This document shows, one piece after another, positions 11,272-22,073 of a DNA stretch of 64,000 nt (the stretch's first letter is position 1; each line of letters starts with the position of its first letter). The notes beneath the pieces are model-generated. The model saw only the letters and a program-made list of their open reading frames with translations. It searched no databases and was not told the DNA's origin. The stretch covers positions 113,647 to 177,646 of the forward strand of contig MZZL01000049.1 in the NCBI GenBank assembly GCA_002749535.1, written 5' to 3'. The translations under genes and the position numbers were made by a program. Source of the DNA: Apophysomyces variabilis (lineage: Eukaryota; Mucoromycota; Mucoromycetes; Mucorales; Mucoraceae).

Positions 11272-12590
11272 GGTATTGAGAGATTTAAGTTACGTCTGTG
11301 TATTTAATTTTGGGTTAGTCTGTAGATCAGCAACTGACCACATCACAAAATACCGGCTTGAAAGCTTAGTTGTGTATTCGTACAATATCACAACTGCAGA
11401 TTCCAAGCAAGTATGCCGCCATATCCAATGGCCAATAATTGCAGTTATATTTGCTCGTAGACCGATTTTGACGGCAACTTCTTACCGATGAGAGACTAGC
11501 ACAACGTTTTTAGCTTTCGATAAAAATGGTTTCTTGTGTCACCAGCGATGCAAGAATTAAAGATAAGATCACGGTTAATAGAGAGTAAGGTGAATGCGGA
11601 AGAGTAAAAAGGGTGAAAGAGGGATTTGACAACCATCTTACAGCAGTCTACCAAGGCCACTCTATGTGTTCACGGCTACCCAACTGCTGATTTGATTACC
11701 GATTGCAGTCGGCAACATTAAGGGACAACACCGAAAAAATCAAGGGAATGCTGAGGAGTAGCTTCTGATAATCAAGGGATTGGGTAAAACTGAGGGGTGC
11801 CGTCAGCAGAAAGGATGCTGAAGGGATCAAGAGATAGGGGGAGGGTGAGAGAAGGAAGTGCGCCAAAAATTTGGGAACGTCCGACATCCTTCAACGTTAT
11901 CTCTTTCTCGCATCCTGTAGGAGATAATCGACAACAACCACCACAATTGCAAGTAATATTGCCGTTTTGGAACATACATCAGCATTGAAATCACGTATCG
12001 TGCCGTAATGTGGGGTTTCTGCAGAAGCATAAAGGACACAGGTGGTGTCCGAAAGACTGGCTCTTTTAAGCATCAAAGTAGTTAAAGGTAAAAAAAAAAC
12101 TTCACCGTTCATCAATCAGCTCAACAGCAAGAGCAATTTAACACGTTCTGCTCGCTTACCGCGGCTGTGAATGACGCGGCACCATTCTATGAAGGAAATT
12201 CTATATGCACATCTCACCAAACATTTTAAAAAGATAGGACATGAGATAACAAATAAACTGGTGTGTAATTGATACATACATTGATCTGGGAATTGTTTGT
12301 CATTTGAATTCTCTGATCCTGCTGACATGCTTTGCAAAGCAAGATCAGCTTACGAATGTGTACGTGGTATGCTTCCTTTCACTTGGGCCTTTTTTATCTG
12401 GGGCCCAAATATGCATACGGTAATGGCATTATGCTGCTAGGTTATTGTCTGGCCTCTGCAACTTTTCGACGCCCAATCGGTATGCTGACCGAGTTACTTT
12501 CTCTTTCCATGCCCAAGCAACATGCCTGGATACTTGCAGGCCAGAATCCCTGATAGAATACGACAATTACTGCCTTTTTCCTCTCTTTGT
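11272..12590. other. no gene recognised; upstream flank of the NRPS-like gene
   Basis: Contains the promoter side of the minus-strand reductase gene and unassigned sequence. Several 60-70 codon frames overlap on both strands at 11.7-12.1 kb without coding character. Confidence 0.35.
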
Positions 12591-12591
12591 T

Positions 12592-12830
12592 TAAATGCGA
12601 ATAGAGCTTCAGCTCCTAAGTCATAAAAGTCAGGGCCGCATGGCTAGTGGAACGATTGTCCATATCCCTATTTATTATAGTTTCAAACATTGGAGGCATC
12701 AAATTGATTGCAAACGCCGTTTTAAGCAACGAGGTATTGTAATCGTGCAAGCAACCTTTAACTTGGAAACAATAAGATTTAGGCTTTTCTTGTAGAGTTT
12801 TGTTTAACAAAAACAGTCCCTTTCTTTCCT
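12592..12830 (+). pseudogene. 28S rRNA 3'-end fragment (decayed)
   Basis: Alignable by eye with the other 28S-derived copies: gaatagagcttcagctcctaa, then tttcaaacattgga, then attgtaatcgtgcaag. It ends with the ttgttt...aacaaaaa stem that follows the mature 28S end in the other copies. Heavily mutated, plus strand, starting about 200 nt short of the longer copies. Confidence 0.6.
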
Positions 12831-13058
12831 TCTTTTAGCACAACAGTAAGGCGCTTCCCAAGGACGCTTTGCGTTTTGGGCGGTGGGCCGCAATGGCTGC
12901 CAGAATTTCTCGGATTTATCAATCTCGCACCAACGGTCTCCTGACTTTATTCAGAGCTTGAGAAAGGAAATATTGACCAACAACGGGCACTTTATTTTCC
13001 ACTTTTTATGACTAACATATCACACGCTTCCAAAGAAAAAAATCACCTTTCCAGGCTT

Positions 13059-13332
13059 TTAAAATCGTGTTCTAACATTCCTCCTAGTATCAATTCTCTC
13101 CTTTGGCCGCGCACAGTCCTTTGGACTTGTTGATTTATCGCCAAACGGGTCAGCATACTGTTTCGCCCAATGATAGCACCAACACATGTCTTCCCCCAAC
13201 TAATCAGCAATATCTTTTGTTACCGCGTAACTTTCTTCGTTGGATGCATCGGGATCCCTGCACCGATATGCATTGTCCCCGCAAACCATAACGGAGATAA
13301 GAAAAGTTAAAGCAACAACGAATGCCCTCCAT
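13059..13332 (-). pseudogene. broken small secreted cysteine-rich protein gene
   Basis: After the ATG at 13332 the signal-peptide frame RAFVVALTFLISVMVCGDNA is only reached by skipping one base, so a one-nucleotide insertion right after the start codon is inferred. The same frame continues as a cysteine-containing mature region (YRCRDPDAS, MCWCYHW, KDCARPKE). It is interrupted by a TAG at 13202-13200 and ends at a TAA at 13061-13059. Two independent lesions indicate a pseudogene. It lies between two 28S fragments. Family unknown; composition is like the other secreted peptides in the window. Confidence 0.45.
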
Positions 13333-14144
13333 AACAATTGACCGATGGGTGGCTATCCCGGAAAAATGGGCTCTTGTTAGTCTCCTTCCTTGCATTAGCC
13401 ACGAAAGTCCTTTACGCGGTAGGAATAAGAGAAGTGCTCAGGATATAGAGGCTGTGGTTGAGTTTTGCAAGTGTCCTTGTTAGGGATGATGTGATCGTTC
13501 TTACTAGTTTCTACGATGGGGATCGCTCGTGGTATAGTTCTTACAGCAGCTGTTGTGGTTGATGCAAGAGTTTTGAGGGATTAGATATGTGTTGGTGAAG
13601 TAATTCTGGGTAAGTACAATTTCTTTGTATACGTAAGTTGTAAACTTCAGGTTGCTGTAAAATGGACATGGGGAGAAAGATTAAACAAATCAGCGATGCA
13701 GCACTCCACATTTGGTCGTGGAACGAAAAATGCAGGAAAGGAAACAAACAAAGGAGATTACCATTTTCAGTTGGGCTGGCAGTGAGAAGATCAAGCGGAC
13801 GCTGAGAGCGAAAAAAGAAAGGACAAAATGAAATAAGGTCATTGTTGGCATTTCTCTATACATGGGACAACGCACCAAGAATGCCTTGAAGCTCACAAAA
13901 TGTCTTTTTTGCAGTGCATTTATAAAGGAAGCCCCATTCTTAAGTTCAGAGACAGTGTTTAGGAGTATAGCAAATTGCATTCTTGGAGCATCCAAAAAAT
14001 ACACCGGCGCTTACTTCCAACGTTAGTTAAATGTATTTCATGGCATTGCGCAGGTTGTTTTTCCTCGCTCAAAAAATCATCACCAACCTAATTAGATTAT
14101 GAAAGCTAAAACTTAAGGGTATAGAATCATACTAATCAGGAACG

Positions 14145-14345
14145 CATGGGTGATAAAAAGACCGTTTGGGTCCTTGTAATGATAATTTCAAACATTGAAA
14201 AAGATGAATTCGTTGCAGAGGGCTTTTCAGCGACATGCTGTTGTAATGCAGTGAGTAACCTTATTGCAATGAGACAATCAGATTAATGTTTTTGTTGAGG
14301 AATTTGTTCGTAGAGAACAGCGTCTTTCTTTTTCATTCTGGCAGC
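14145..14345 (+). pseudogene. 28S rRNA 3'-end fragment (decayed)
   Basis: Shows gcatgggtgataaaaag, tttcaaacattgaaaaaga, cgttgcagagggctttt, then aatttgttcgtagagaac. This is the conserved order of the 28S 3' end plus the short stem beyond it. The shared tail ggcagcgttctta is also present in the 52.2 kb copy. Plus strand. Confidence 0.6.
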
Positions 14346-14640
14346 GTTCTTAAGTGGTGCTCAACGGTATACGAGCGATAGACGAAAGAAAGAGTAAAAA
14401 CAATAGAAGCAAGTTGTTGTTTTGGCAAACTGCGATCTTTAAGTGAGTTAATTGTGTCCGAGCCAAAGATGAAATGTATAAAGGGTGGATGGGGTTTGGC
14501 AGGGGGTTGTCAAGGACCTATGTCTGCCATAGTAAAAAGATTAAATGGAGAACTTTCGTTTAAAAAAGCCACTGTTGCAGGTGTACTACAAAGACGATAC
14601 CTATTAAATATGTTCCTGGTCACGTAGAGTGAGATACAAT
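14346..14640. other. no gene recognised
   Basis: Spacer between a 28S fragment and the following minus-strand ORF; nothing assignable. Confidence 0.3.
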
Positions 14641-14641
14641 G

Positions 14642-15145
14642 TTATATCCAATTGACAGATATATCAATATCTTTATCGAGGAGTCCTTCTACGCTAACGT
14701 CCGAGTCTATTTCATCATTTAGACGCAGCGCTATTATCGAGTCCATGTTAAGCTTTGGTCCTACGACAAGTTTGACATCGAATGATACTGAGCCATCCAA
14801 TTCGGTGTGCGTCGCATTAATGTTCGATTTTAGCTGCGCATTGATAGTTGCTGCTGCCGAAGCCAGCATGGTTAGTCTGTTTGTGGTAGTGATACGGGCG
14901 ATCATTGTCCCTTCACGTTTGAAGATATCGACGGCCGACATATCTACTGTGCCGAACTTAACATCGGCTACACCTCCAACCGTCGCTGTTGTCAAGCCAG
15001 TCTTCGCAACGAAAGACTTGTTCCTGATAATAGCAGTACGGCTGCCTCGAGAAAGCTGGATATCTCCCACGAATAAGATGTTGCCACCGAGACTTTTCAA
15101 TTATAGGTCAACTTGCTTCCTTTGGCGATCTGAAGACGGATTCCG
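14642..15145 (-). pseudogene. probable beta-rich repetitive protein, frameshifted
   Basis: The minus strand from 15100 encodes about 150 residues rich in Val, Thr, Asp and Gly in an alternating pattern (GGVADVKFGTVDMSAVDIF, then alternating polar and hydrophobic strands). This suggests a right-handed beta-helix or extracellular beta-sheet protein. There is no ATG at the frame start, which begins TTG after a stop. About 30 nt upstream, another frame reads NDGIRLQIAKGSKLTYN in the same style, pointing to a frameshift or missing exon near 15105. The end at 14642 is a normal stop. No family recognised. The opposite-strand frame here is rejected as a shadow. Confidence 0.35.
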
Positions 15146-15149
15146 TCAT

Positions 15150-15745
15150 TTGAATTGATTAGTCTGGGAAAGTAATGTGGAACAACAATTGAAAAAAGAG
15201 AAATTAAGTCCCTACGTATTTGATACAATGAGTATAAACTGTTGCACGTTGAGGTGCTACCATACATACATCACCTGCGGCTATCCACGGGACAAAATAC
15301 GCACAAAGAAGTCCTTTACGCAATGTAAGACGTCGTTCCACATTTCTGCAGTTGTGAAAAAAAGGGAAAGAGAAGAAGGCTTGGACATATGTTAAACTCA
15401 CAACAATGACACGAGTCCAACCATATCCTATACGCACCCCTTTTTCTGATATCCCTTTTCCCACAGCAATCAGATTTTTTTCTGTTGTTACTATGTTTAT
15501 GCATATAAAAAATATAATACTCATAATAGTGCCTCATTCTGTAGCTGTACACTGCCATCATACGGCTTGTATGGACCATTTACATATACGCCCATCAAAA
15601 GCAAAAGAACAATAAAACATCAGTTTAATTGTCCCAATCTTTCGCCCTGTATCTTTTTTTTTTTTTTTACTTTTTTATGTTGTTCTGGGTTTATTCTTTT
15701 CTGGCTCCTCAAGCCATATAGTAATAGCTTCCACATCGCTGGTCA
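15150..15745. other. no gene recognised
   Basis: AT-rich sequence with poly-T tracts (15652-15670) and only short frames on both strands. Confidence 0.35.
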
Positions 15746-16050
15746 GCCTCAACAACCTTGACGGACAGACGATTGCCAGTAGGCACACTTCAAATATTGT
15801 CTCATTGTGTTGTCAAGGAGCCGAAAAAGGGTGTGCATCAGCTCAGCACAAACCTCGCACGAATATACTGCGCGAAGGAAAAAGATGTCTATTACCACAA
15901 TGAAACGGACAATTTTCTTTTTTTATTTTTAAGTAGATAGAAAGGGTGTTTGGGTGCGACGGATACGATCGTTGTACTGGAACAAATATGGTGATGAAAA
16001 AAGAACAAGACTCATACGGAAGAAGTGAACTAGTTGCAAGTTTGTTACAT

Positions 16051-16344
16051 TTAAGTATATTCATCATCATCGCCCAGTTGAGCACTGCAAGATGTATAAG
16101 GAAATCCCATGCGATTGATAGCATCGAGCCACTTTCGGTATTGATCGTCTGTTTCTAGCGTGCAAACGTTGAAATACATTTGTGCACCCGCAGAAGCACA
16201 AGCCCTTCTGGTACATTCGTCATCTCTACTGTTGCAAGGGTAAGGACCGCCGGCGGAGGTACAATAACGGTGCCTTAGGACCGCTGAAGCAACCGAAGCC
16301 ATGCTAAGCATGACAGCAAGCAAGATGAATGGGAAATGCCTCAT
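16051..16344 (-). CDS. small secreted cysteine-rich protein (97 aa)
   Basis: ATG at 16344. Residues 1-21 are a signal peptide (MRHFPFILLAVMLSMASVASA) with an A-x-A cleavage site. The mature chain has six cysteines (RYC, YPC, DEC, RAC, NVC, TSC) and ends in an acidic DDDEYT tail. An almost identical but broken paralogue lies at 42516-42244, with strong conservation of signal peptide and cysteine positions. A TATA-like element (catataaag on the minus strand, near 16520) sits about 175 nt upstream, and an equivalent one is present in the paralogue. Function unknown; an extracellular effector or signalling peptide is plausible. No intron is needed. Confidence 0.7.
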   Translation of the reverse strand: MRHFPFILLAVMLSMASVASAVLRHRYCTSAGGPYPCNSRDDECTRRACASAGAQMYFNVCTLETDDQYRKWLDAINRMGFPYTSCSAQLGDDDEYT

Positions 16345-16514
16345 CCGTGAGCGTTCTTGATATGGAATATGGTTTCTGTTGTGGCACTTCTTCCGACGCT
16401 GTTTGCAATGGTTCTTGTTATAGTTGTTGTGCGCCTGATGCTAAGTGCTATTGGGAGTATAAAGTCTTCAGATAGAGTAAGATGTGTATTGGTGAGGGGA
16501 GATGGCTAGATGGC

Positions 16515-16524
16515 CGCCTTTATA
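16515..16524 (-). promoter_or_regulatory. TATA-like box of the 16.3 kb secreted-protein gene
   Basis: CATATAAAGG on the minus strand about 175 nt before the ATG. The duplicated copy has AGATATAAAGG in the equivalent place near 42693. Confidence 0.35.
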
Positions 16525-16834
16525 TGTGCGGAGAAAGTCGTAAAATAAACGAAACAGGTATTACTATTTGGGTAAGGAAGGAGAAAGTTTAAGGGCAGAC
16601 TGAGAAAATGAGGGATGTAAATGGACAATGACATACTGTAAATTAAAGGATGCGAACACGTCAATGGCATGCGGAGAAAAAGGGAAAGTATGAGTGATGC
16701 CGAAGTGGTGTCTCCTTATTGCATCTCCCTTCTGCATTTTCCGCATGTCTAACGCAATTAAAAAGACATACGTCTAGATTTATTTCTTTCAGTGCTTAAT
16801 TGCGCTAAATCGAATTGTTACTATTTCTTTCATT

Positions 16835-17075
16835 ACCGCCTTTTTTCATACTTAGTTGCACAAGAATAGACCTCCGGTCCTGAACGGTGCAAGTCAGGGT
16901 TGAATGGGTGGCGGCAAGGCTGCCTGTGTTCCTGTGTATGATAGTTTCAAATATTGGAAGAAATAAATTTTCGTACATACTATTCATTTTTTTACCAGGC
17001 TTTTGTACGCGGTGGAGACGCTCTATTTCATCTGTTTGCTGAGATTCAGTCCTTCGGTCTAATAGTTGTGTTCCT
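16835..17075 (+). pseudogene. 28S rRNA 3'-end fragment (decayed)
   Basis: Contains cattaccgccttttttcatac, gaatagacctccggtcctgaa, tttcaaatattggaagaaat, and finally gctgagattcagtccttcgg, which corresponds to the very end of 28S. Plus strand; belongs to the duplicated block shared with 43 kb. Confidence 0.6.
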
Positions 17076-17099
17076 GTTTCATAGCTAGTATGTTCTTAT

Positions 17100-18620
17100 G
17101 CACCTTAGCTGCGGGAGTACAATAAAAATTCCCAATTTGGGTATATGGATCATTGTATTTTACATGCAATGTACTTCTCTCTTTCATGCAGTATAAAGAC
17201 AATCAGACAATCTTCCTACATGTATCACATGTCAAACTAAATGTACAGTTTAATCTATGCAAGTTGGTTCTTCCCCTCTTTCTTTACATCTCTCTATTCT
17301 CATAAATCCACACTGCATCCATAGAGACAACACCTAGAACAACACATCAGACAACGTATCAATAGTCGTGACAACACAATACTAATAAAAGCAATTTGGA
17401 CTCAATTTCAACGGATTCTATTGTCTGATTTTCTCTCAACTCATTTTTCTCTAACTTATACCACAACAGCAATTCAATTGCTTGCTTTGGATCCAAATTG
17501 CTAATCAGCCATTTATATGCACATGTTGTTTTTTTCTTCGTGATTGTCAAACACACATGACCATGGCAAGTCATTCCGACATACACTCTTTCTTCTCAAC
17601 ATAAGTATTCTACCTACATCAACTGCGGGTATCCGTGGAATGAAGCACGTCAAAAGAAAAAGGTGTTGTTGACTCGACGTAAAACATCATTTCACTTTTT
17701 TACCCGTTCCGTCAGAAAGGAAAAAGGAAAAAATGTTTGGACACGTGTGAAAGCTCGAAACAATGACAGTTTCCTGTTTTAGATGACAGCATTGTAGTCA
17801 AGGTCACTTCAAGATTTATACGGGTCTCAGCATAGTCAAATTAAAATTTCATTCTCCCCACCTTTCAGCATTCCCGCCATATGACTTGTACAATCAATAA
17901 AATGACTTCCTACAATGATCGAGTCCCTTTGATGTGTAGTTTTTCATTAAGTAGAGAGTACTACTTCAAGGACCAACAGTTAAGAGTCCTCTATAAACTG
18001 TAACCTTGATTTACAATAGCTTTTGGTTGATAAGCTCTGTAAAATTCAACTATAGATTTGATATAGCAGTGTTATACATAATGCAACGCGAACCATAACT
18101 GAGCAAAATAAGCAGTTTGTTTTCTCTTTCTATAAGGGGGAACAATGCATGATCCTATCATATATTGTGCTCCCTTCCTTTACACGTACTTTTAGCTACT
18201 CAAAAGCTGCTTTTTTTTTGACACACTCACCCTTTATTTTCCCTGGCTTTCAATTTACAAATATTGTAACGTTTTCTTTTATGCAACGATGACATTTGCT
18301 CGGTGTTTTGTGCCCATTGGGCTATTTCTTTAAGTTCTGCTGACGCCCACCACACTGTCTCCGTCAACAGCAACGTGCTTGCCAATTCTTTAAGAGCTCC
18401 ACATGGAGGGTCCTGGATCCGGACGTTTTGGGAAAGAATGTCATTTGTTTGCTAATTTTCAGATTCCTCTTTTCTCGTCGAGAGAGGACTCCCCGTTAGA
18501 GTGATATTCACCCGATTGAAACGATTGGTTCGTGTAGCAGTGCATGCTACAGATAGGTGTTTATGACCTTCTGTGGGGATTGGCCTGAATAGGTGACGAT
18601 TAAGATAGCAATCTTTTGTC
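17100..18620. other. no gene recognised
   Basis: AT-rich spacer with only short frames; no RNA gene or clear repeat end found. Confidence 0.35.
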
Positions 18621-18622
18621 CT

Positions 18623-18913
18623 TTAGTTATTCATTCGTACCTTTACTCTTCTCGTACAGACGTTGTATAGAAAGGCAGATCCTGAAATCTCACGATACTC
18701 ACGTTTTCTGATATCCTCAAAACGGTTAAGATTGCTGACACGCGTCCCACAAAAGCGCTTCCCCGCCCTTACCCTGTATACTTGTGTATTTGTTCTTCGC
18801 AAGTAGATAGCGGCGTCGGCCATAGGCCGTGCTATTACAGTAACATTTACTGGATTATACCGATTGACGTTTCCATTGACCGAAAAGTGGCCTGCATTTG
18901 CGGTGACTAACAA
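18623..18913 (-). CDS. hypothetical small protein, probable 3' exon
   Basis: An open minus-strand frame ends in a stop at 18623 and encodes about 90 residues with a mixed charged/aliphatic pattern. It has two cysteines (RFCGTRV and YNVCTRR). The frame lacks an ATG. A plausible acceptor (caaatgcag) at about 18898, with a gtaagt donor about 40 nt upstream, suggests an exon, but the upstream frame did not join cleanly. Could be the end of a secreted protein or a remnant. No family recognised. Confidence 0.25.
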   Translation of the reverse strand: MLVTANAGHFSVNGNVNRYNPVNVTVIARPMADAAIYLRRTNTQVYRVRAGKRFCGTRVSNLNRFEDIRKREYREISGSAFLYNVCTRRVKVRMNN

Positions 18914-19446
18914 TGATTGTATTAACTTACTGGCTACTTAACGAGTGTGACCACGACCGTCTCGGCCACTCACAAACTGCACCAAAGGCAGTGAAAGAAA
19001 CATAAATATAAAAATCAGTTTTCCTGTTTTTGGGAAAGAAAACAAGATAATTTCTTGGCGTTCGAGATTCACAAATCACTGTGCTTAACAAATCTCGTAT
19101 GGTACGTGTTACCAATAATCATGAATAGAGTGAAAACAAAAGAAAAAGAAGGAAAGATATCTTTTATACCCGCCATGACCTATTCATTCTGGAACCTGGT
19201 TTGATTTCTACTTCCAAAACACGCAAGTAAAACGTCATCATCATAAAATATAGTCATCGTGATTATGCCGAGGAACGGACAATACGCCAAAAACAAGGGG
19301 GGTCCAAAAGGGCTTTGAAAGAAGACAGTCAGACGGTGTGTTTCACTCGGTGTATTACTTTTGCCTTATTTCATAGAAACGCCTTCTTAACCCGTTGAAC
19401 AACTATAATCTGATTCTTTGTGTTTAATGTATTATTCTTTCTTCTT
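18914..19446. other. no gene recognised
   Basis: Spacer between the preceding ORF and the left end of the TIR element; short frames only. Confidence 0.3.
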
Positions 19447-19779
19447 TACAGTCAACCCTTCTTAATTTCGAGGTTTCTGTTCCTTTTGCGAGTTTGAAGT
19501 TAGAGAGGGTTGAAAGTTAATGGCAATGTTAGCCCAGAGAAAGCCATGCTTTACCACCCTGACCTTCCTTTCTGCAAGTCACTTGAGCTTAAACGAAGTA
19601 TTGGGATCATCGGGAGTGAAATTAAGGAGGGTTGCCAGTAGCCGCGATGATGGAGGGTGAACGTTAAAAACTCAGACAATGGTGAATTCCGGCAAATGGC
19701 CATGGTATATCGAAAGAAAGCAAGTACTTGATTGAAAGTATTATCCAAGTATCATTGGTCTGTTATGTGAGACAACGAA

Positions 19780-20485
19780 TTGCACCTTAATCTTCTTATT
19801 ATTGTTGTAAACTGTATAGAAAGGAGAAAAATAAAGAAGGCAATATCGAGAAAAACTACGCTGGAAATTGCCATTTGTGAAGAGAAATTGCAACTGTTGA
19901 AGGGAAACTTGGAAGGATCCAAGCAGATGCAAGTCCTTCAAGTCTTTGACAGAGTTCTCATGCGGCAGAAGCAAGATATTGACATTAGTGAATCGAGTAA
20001 AAGTGCACTTACATTCTACCGATGCTTTGCCACCTTGTTGGACATCGTCGTAAGAGATACAGACTTCGATATCGATGAGTAGGTTTCCCTTTTTCTACCT
20101 TCAATCTGTGCCATATTATGTAGCATTAATGAATGCAAATATAGCAGGGAAAAAGTAAGCAAAATAACAAAGACGATCCAGAAGGAGAACGCTGCTCGCT
20201 GCAACAACAAATCTAAAAAGAAAATTACAACCTTTCGGTGGCGTACCGATTTGTTGATTGGCGCAAGTGGTTTGAAACTAGGTTCCTCCGAATGGAAGGC
20301 AAATATGTCAAATAAAATCTCGTTGGAGCAGCAAGTGAAGAACGTTCGAACCAACAAGGCAAACTTACAATCGCTACGCCGTCTCCGCTACTGTGGGAAT
20401 GTTTTCGTCGGTTCTCCTTTATCTAACGACGAACCCGACGAAGCTGTCGCAGTCGTAATTACCCCCTTTCTCTCTAGCTATTCAT
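19780..20485 (+). pseudogene. degenerate conserved hypothetical ORF inside the TIR element
   Basis: The first part (to 20082) reads as a basic, helical segment: EEKLQLLKGNLEGSKQMQVL followed by FDRVLMRQKQDIDISE. After a break, the second part (about 20225-20400) reads FRWRTDLLIGASGLKLGSSE, then LEQQVKNVRTNKANLQ. The second piece resembles a recurrent Mucoromycota protein type with a D-L-L...E-x-K arrangement; that is recollection, not a search. There is no ATG start and more than one frame is used, so it is judged non-functional. It may be a host gene captured by the element. Confidence 0.35.
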
Positions 20486-20490
20486 AGCTT
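20388..20490. repeat. CACTGTGGG-type MITE fragment
   Basis: Contains actgtgggaatgttttcgtc, then cgacgaacccgacgaagctg. It is close to the repeat at 48940-49055, including the shared tail ctctctagctattc. Part of the family described at 27750-27845. Confidence 0.5.
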
Positions 20491-21385
20491 TGGTTCAAAC
20501 TTCTTCGGCTCCTTTGCGGAACCCTAATCGTCACGCTGATCCGATAATTAATCAAATGGTTAGGAAGAAGAAGTAAAATAGTTGCACAACGTACAGAGAA
20601 AGAAGGGTTGCATATGAATTCCAACAATAATAAAGGATCGAGTTTCTGAAGACTGAAAGAAATGCGATCATGACAGCTTCATTGTAGACTCTACGAGCAT
20701 GTCATATGCTGCCTTCATTCCAGCTTATGACGAGATATGGACAAAATTATAGTATGGTTTCTCACTGACAACTGAGTTAAACCCTTACTTACCTTTCTTT
20801 GCTTTCCTTTACCCTTTCTTCTTCATGTATATAACGTTGCGCTTTGACATTGAAAAGCCTTCACTTTGGAAGTCCATTCATGAATAAGGCTCACGACGGT
20901 CGGGACAAATTTGCGAGCCTTATTCCCGAAAGCGAGAATCTTGTTTAACCATGTCTGCTAAGCAAGAGTCCCATTTTATCAATGTTTAACTCACGAAATT
21001 GCCACACCTTTCTCATGTCATTGGAAACCATTGGGAAGAAACCATGGTGATTGTCACAGATAAATTAATTTGTACTTTTACCAAGGCTCAGCGCTTACAT
21101 GTTCTACGTTTATAGGCCGCTTTACGATATTCTCAAAAGCAAACGAATACAATGGTTTTGGTATTTCCCACTCCGGCACACTAACTGGTATAAAACAAAC
21201 TGCGGACGAAGTCAACGAGCAGGTCATTTCGATTAAAGTTGCCAAATTGACGATTGTTGTCAAATAACCTTTGGTTGATACTGTCAACCTTCCCTAACTT
21301 CACTCCCGTTAACTTCCAACCCTCTCAAACTTCAAGCTTGCTAAAGGAACAGAAACCTTGAAACCAAGGAGGGTTGACTGTACTG

Positions 21386-22070
21386 GCGACTGGTAGTGTT
21401 TTCTTCATGCCATGCTTGGTATATATACTAACACGTCATACAATAGGTCATTATACGATAACTGGAAGTCCAACATATACATCGAGTCAACATCACTACA
21501 TCCGGCTCGCCGGTATCAATGAAAAAAGCGGGAGACGAAGTGGATGACGCCTCCATCATGTGCCAAGTTGTAAAAGCCACAGACACATGCAGCAAAGATG
21601 TGGCGGCTCTCCTCAGCGCCTTGCTGGAAAAACAAGTGGCGTGGGATAAAATTGACAACGCCAGCCAAGCCACTGCTTGGTTAGACCAAAGCGGGGCAAA
21701 GAAACCCCGATTGTCGTAATTAAAAAGTCAACAAAGAAAATATCAGGGGAACATTTTAGGTGGGAGGGCATAACAAAACTGTTATCGTTTTGAGTGAATC
21801 CTACAGCCTGTCCATGCAAATGCACGACAATCTTACTTTCATTACACTGTGGCAATTGATTACAAAAATGGTTTATCTAGTATAATTTTCTATACACTCT
21901 GCTCTATGATAATGAACATATCCTCCTTCCATGTACGCCATAATGCTCTTTCTGCGAGTGCCTCATTCCAGCTAGAGAGATTCTGTGCGTCTCTCAAAAT
22001 TTATCCATAGTGAATGTTAACCTGCTCATTGAATGCTTAGTGTCTTTATGATCTACTGTAGTAGATCATT
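21386..22070. other. short acidic ORF and spacer
   Basis: A plus-strand frame at 21519-21719 starts with ATG and encodes about 66 residues (GDEVDDASIMCQVVKATD, ending in a basic KKPRLS). It may be the 5' portion of the decayed gene that continues at 22.07 kb. At 22048-22069 there is a perfect 10-bp inverted repeat (atgatctact/agtagatcat). Confidence 0.3.
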
Positions 22071-22073
22071 TTC

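Larger units (their letters stand above)
15748..17080. repeat. segmental duplication, copy A
   Basis: Matches 41930-43145 in order. First is a shared 3' flank (cagctcagcacaaacctcgc and ggatacgatcgttgtactgg), then the secreted-protein gene. Its promoter and the 28S fragment follow (cattaccgcctttt). Copy A keeps the gene intact. Confidence 0.75.
19449..21380. mobile_element. Tc1/mariner-type TIR element carrying passenger ORFs
   Basis: Left end CAGTCAACCCTTCTTAATTT and right end reading outward CAGTCAACCCTCCTTGGTTT are inverted copies. Similarity continues about 75 bp inward (ggtttctgttcctttt, gagagggttg). Both ends are flanked by TA (19447-19448 and 21381-21382), the target duplication expected of Tc1/mariner elements. 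No DDE transposase is visible inside the 1,932 bp. The interior instead holds the ORF remnants at 19.78-20.48 kb and a MITE-like hairpin near 20.39 kb. Confidence 0.7.

Noticed and set aside
14652..15158. 168-codon open frame on the plus strand
   Set aside because: It is the antisense of the beta-rich minus-strand frame, is Ser/Thr-rich as expected from that complement, and has no start context; treated as a shadow.
22048..22069. Perfect 10-bp inverted repeat as a terminator or operator
   Set aside because: AT-rich short palindromes are common in this window, and it lies at the edge of a pseudogene with no regulated gene nearby.
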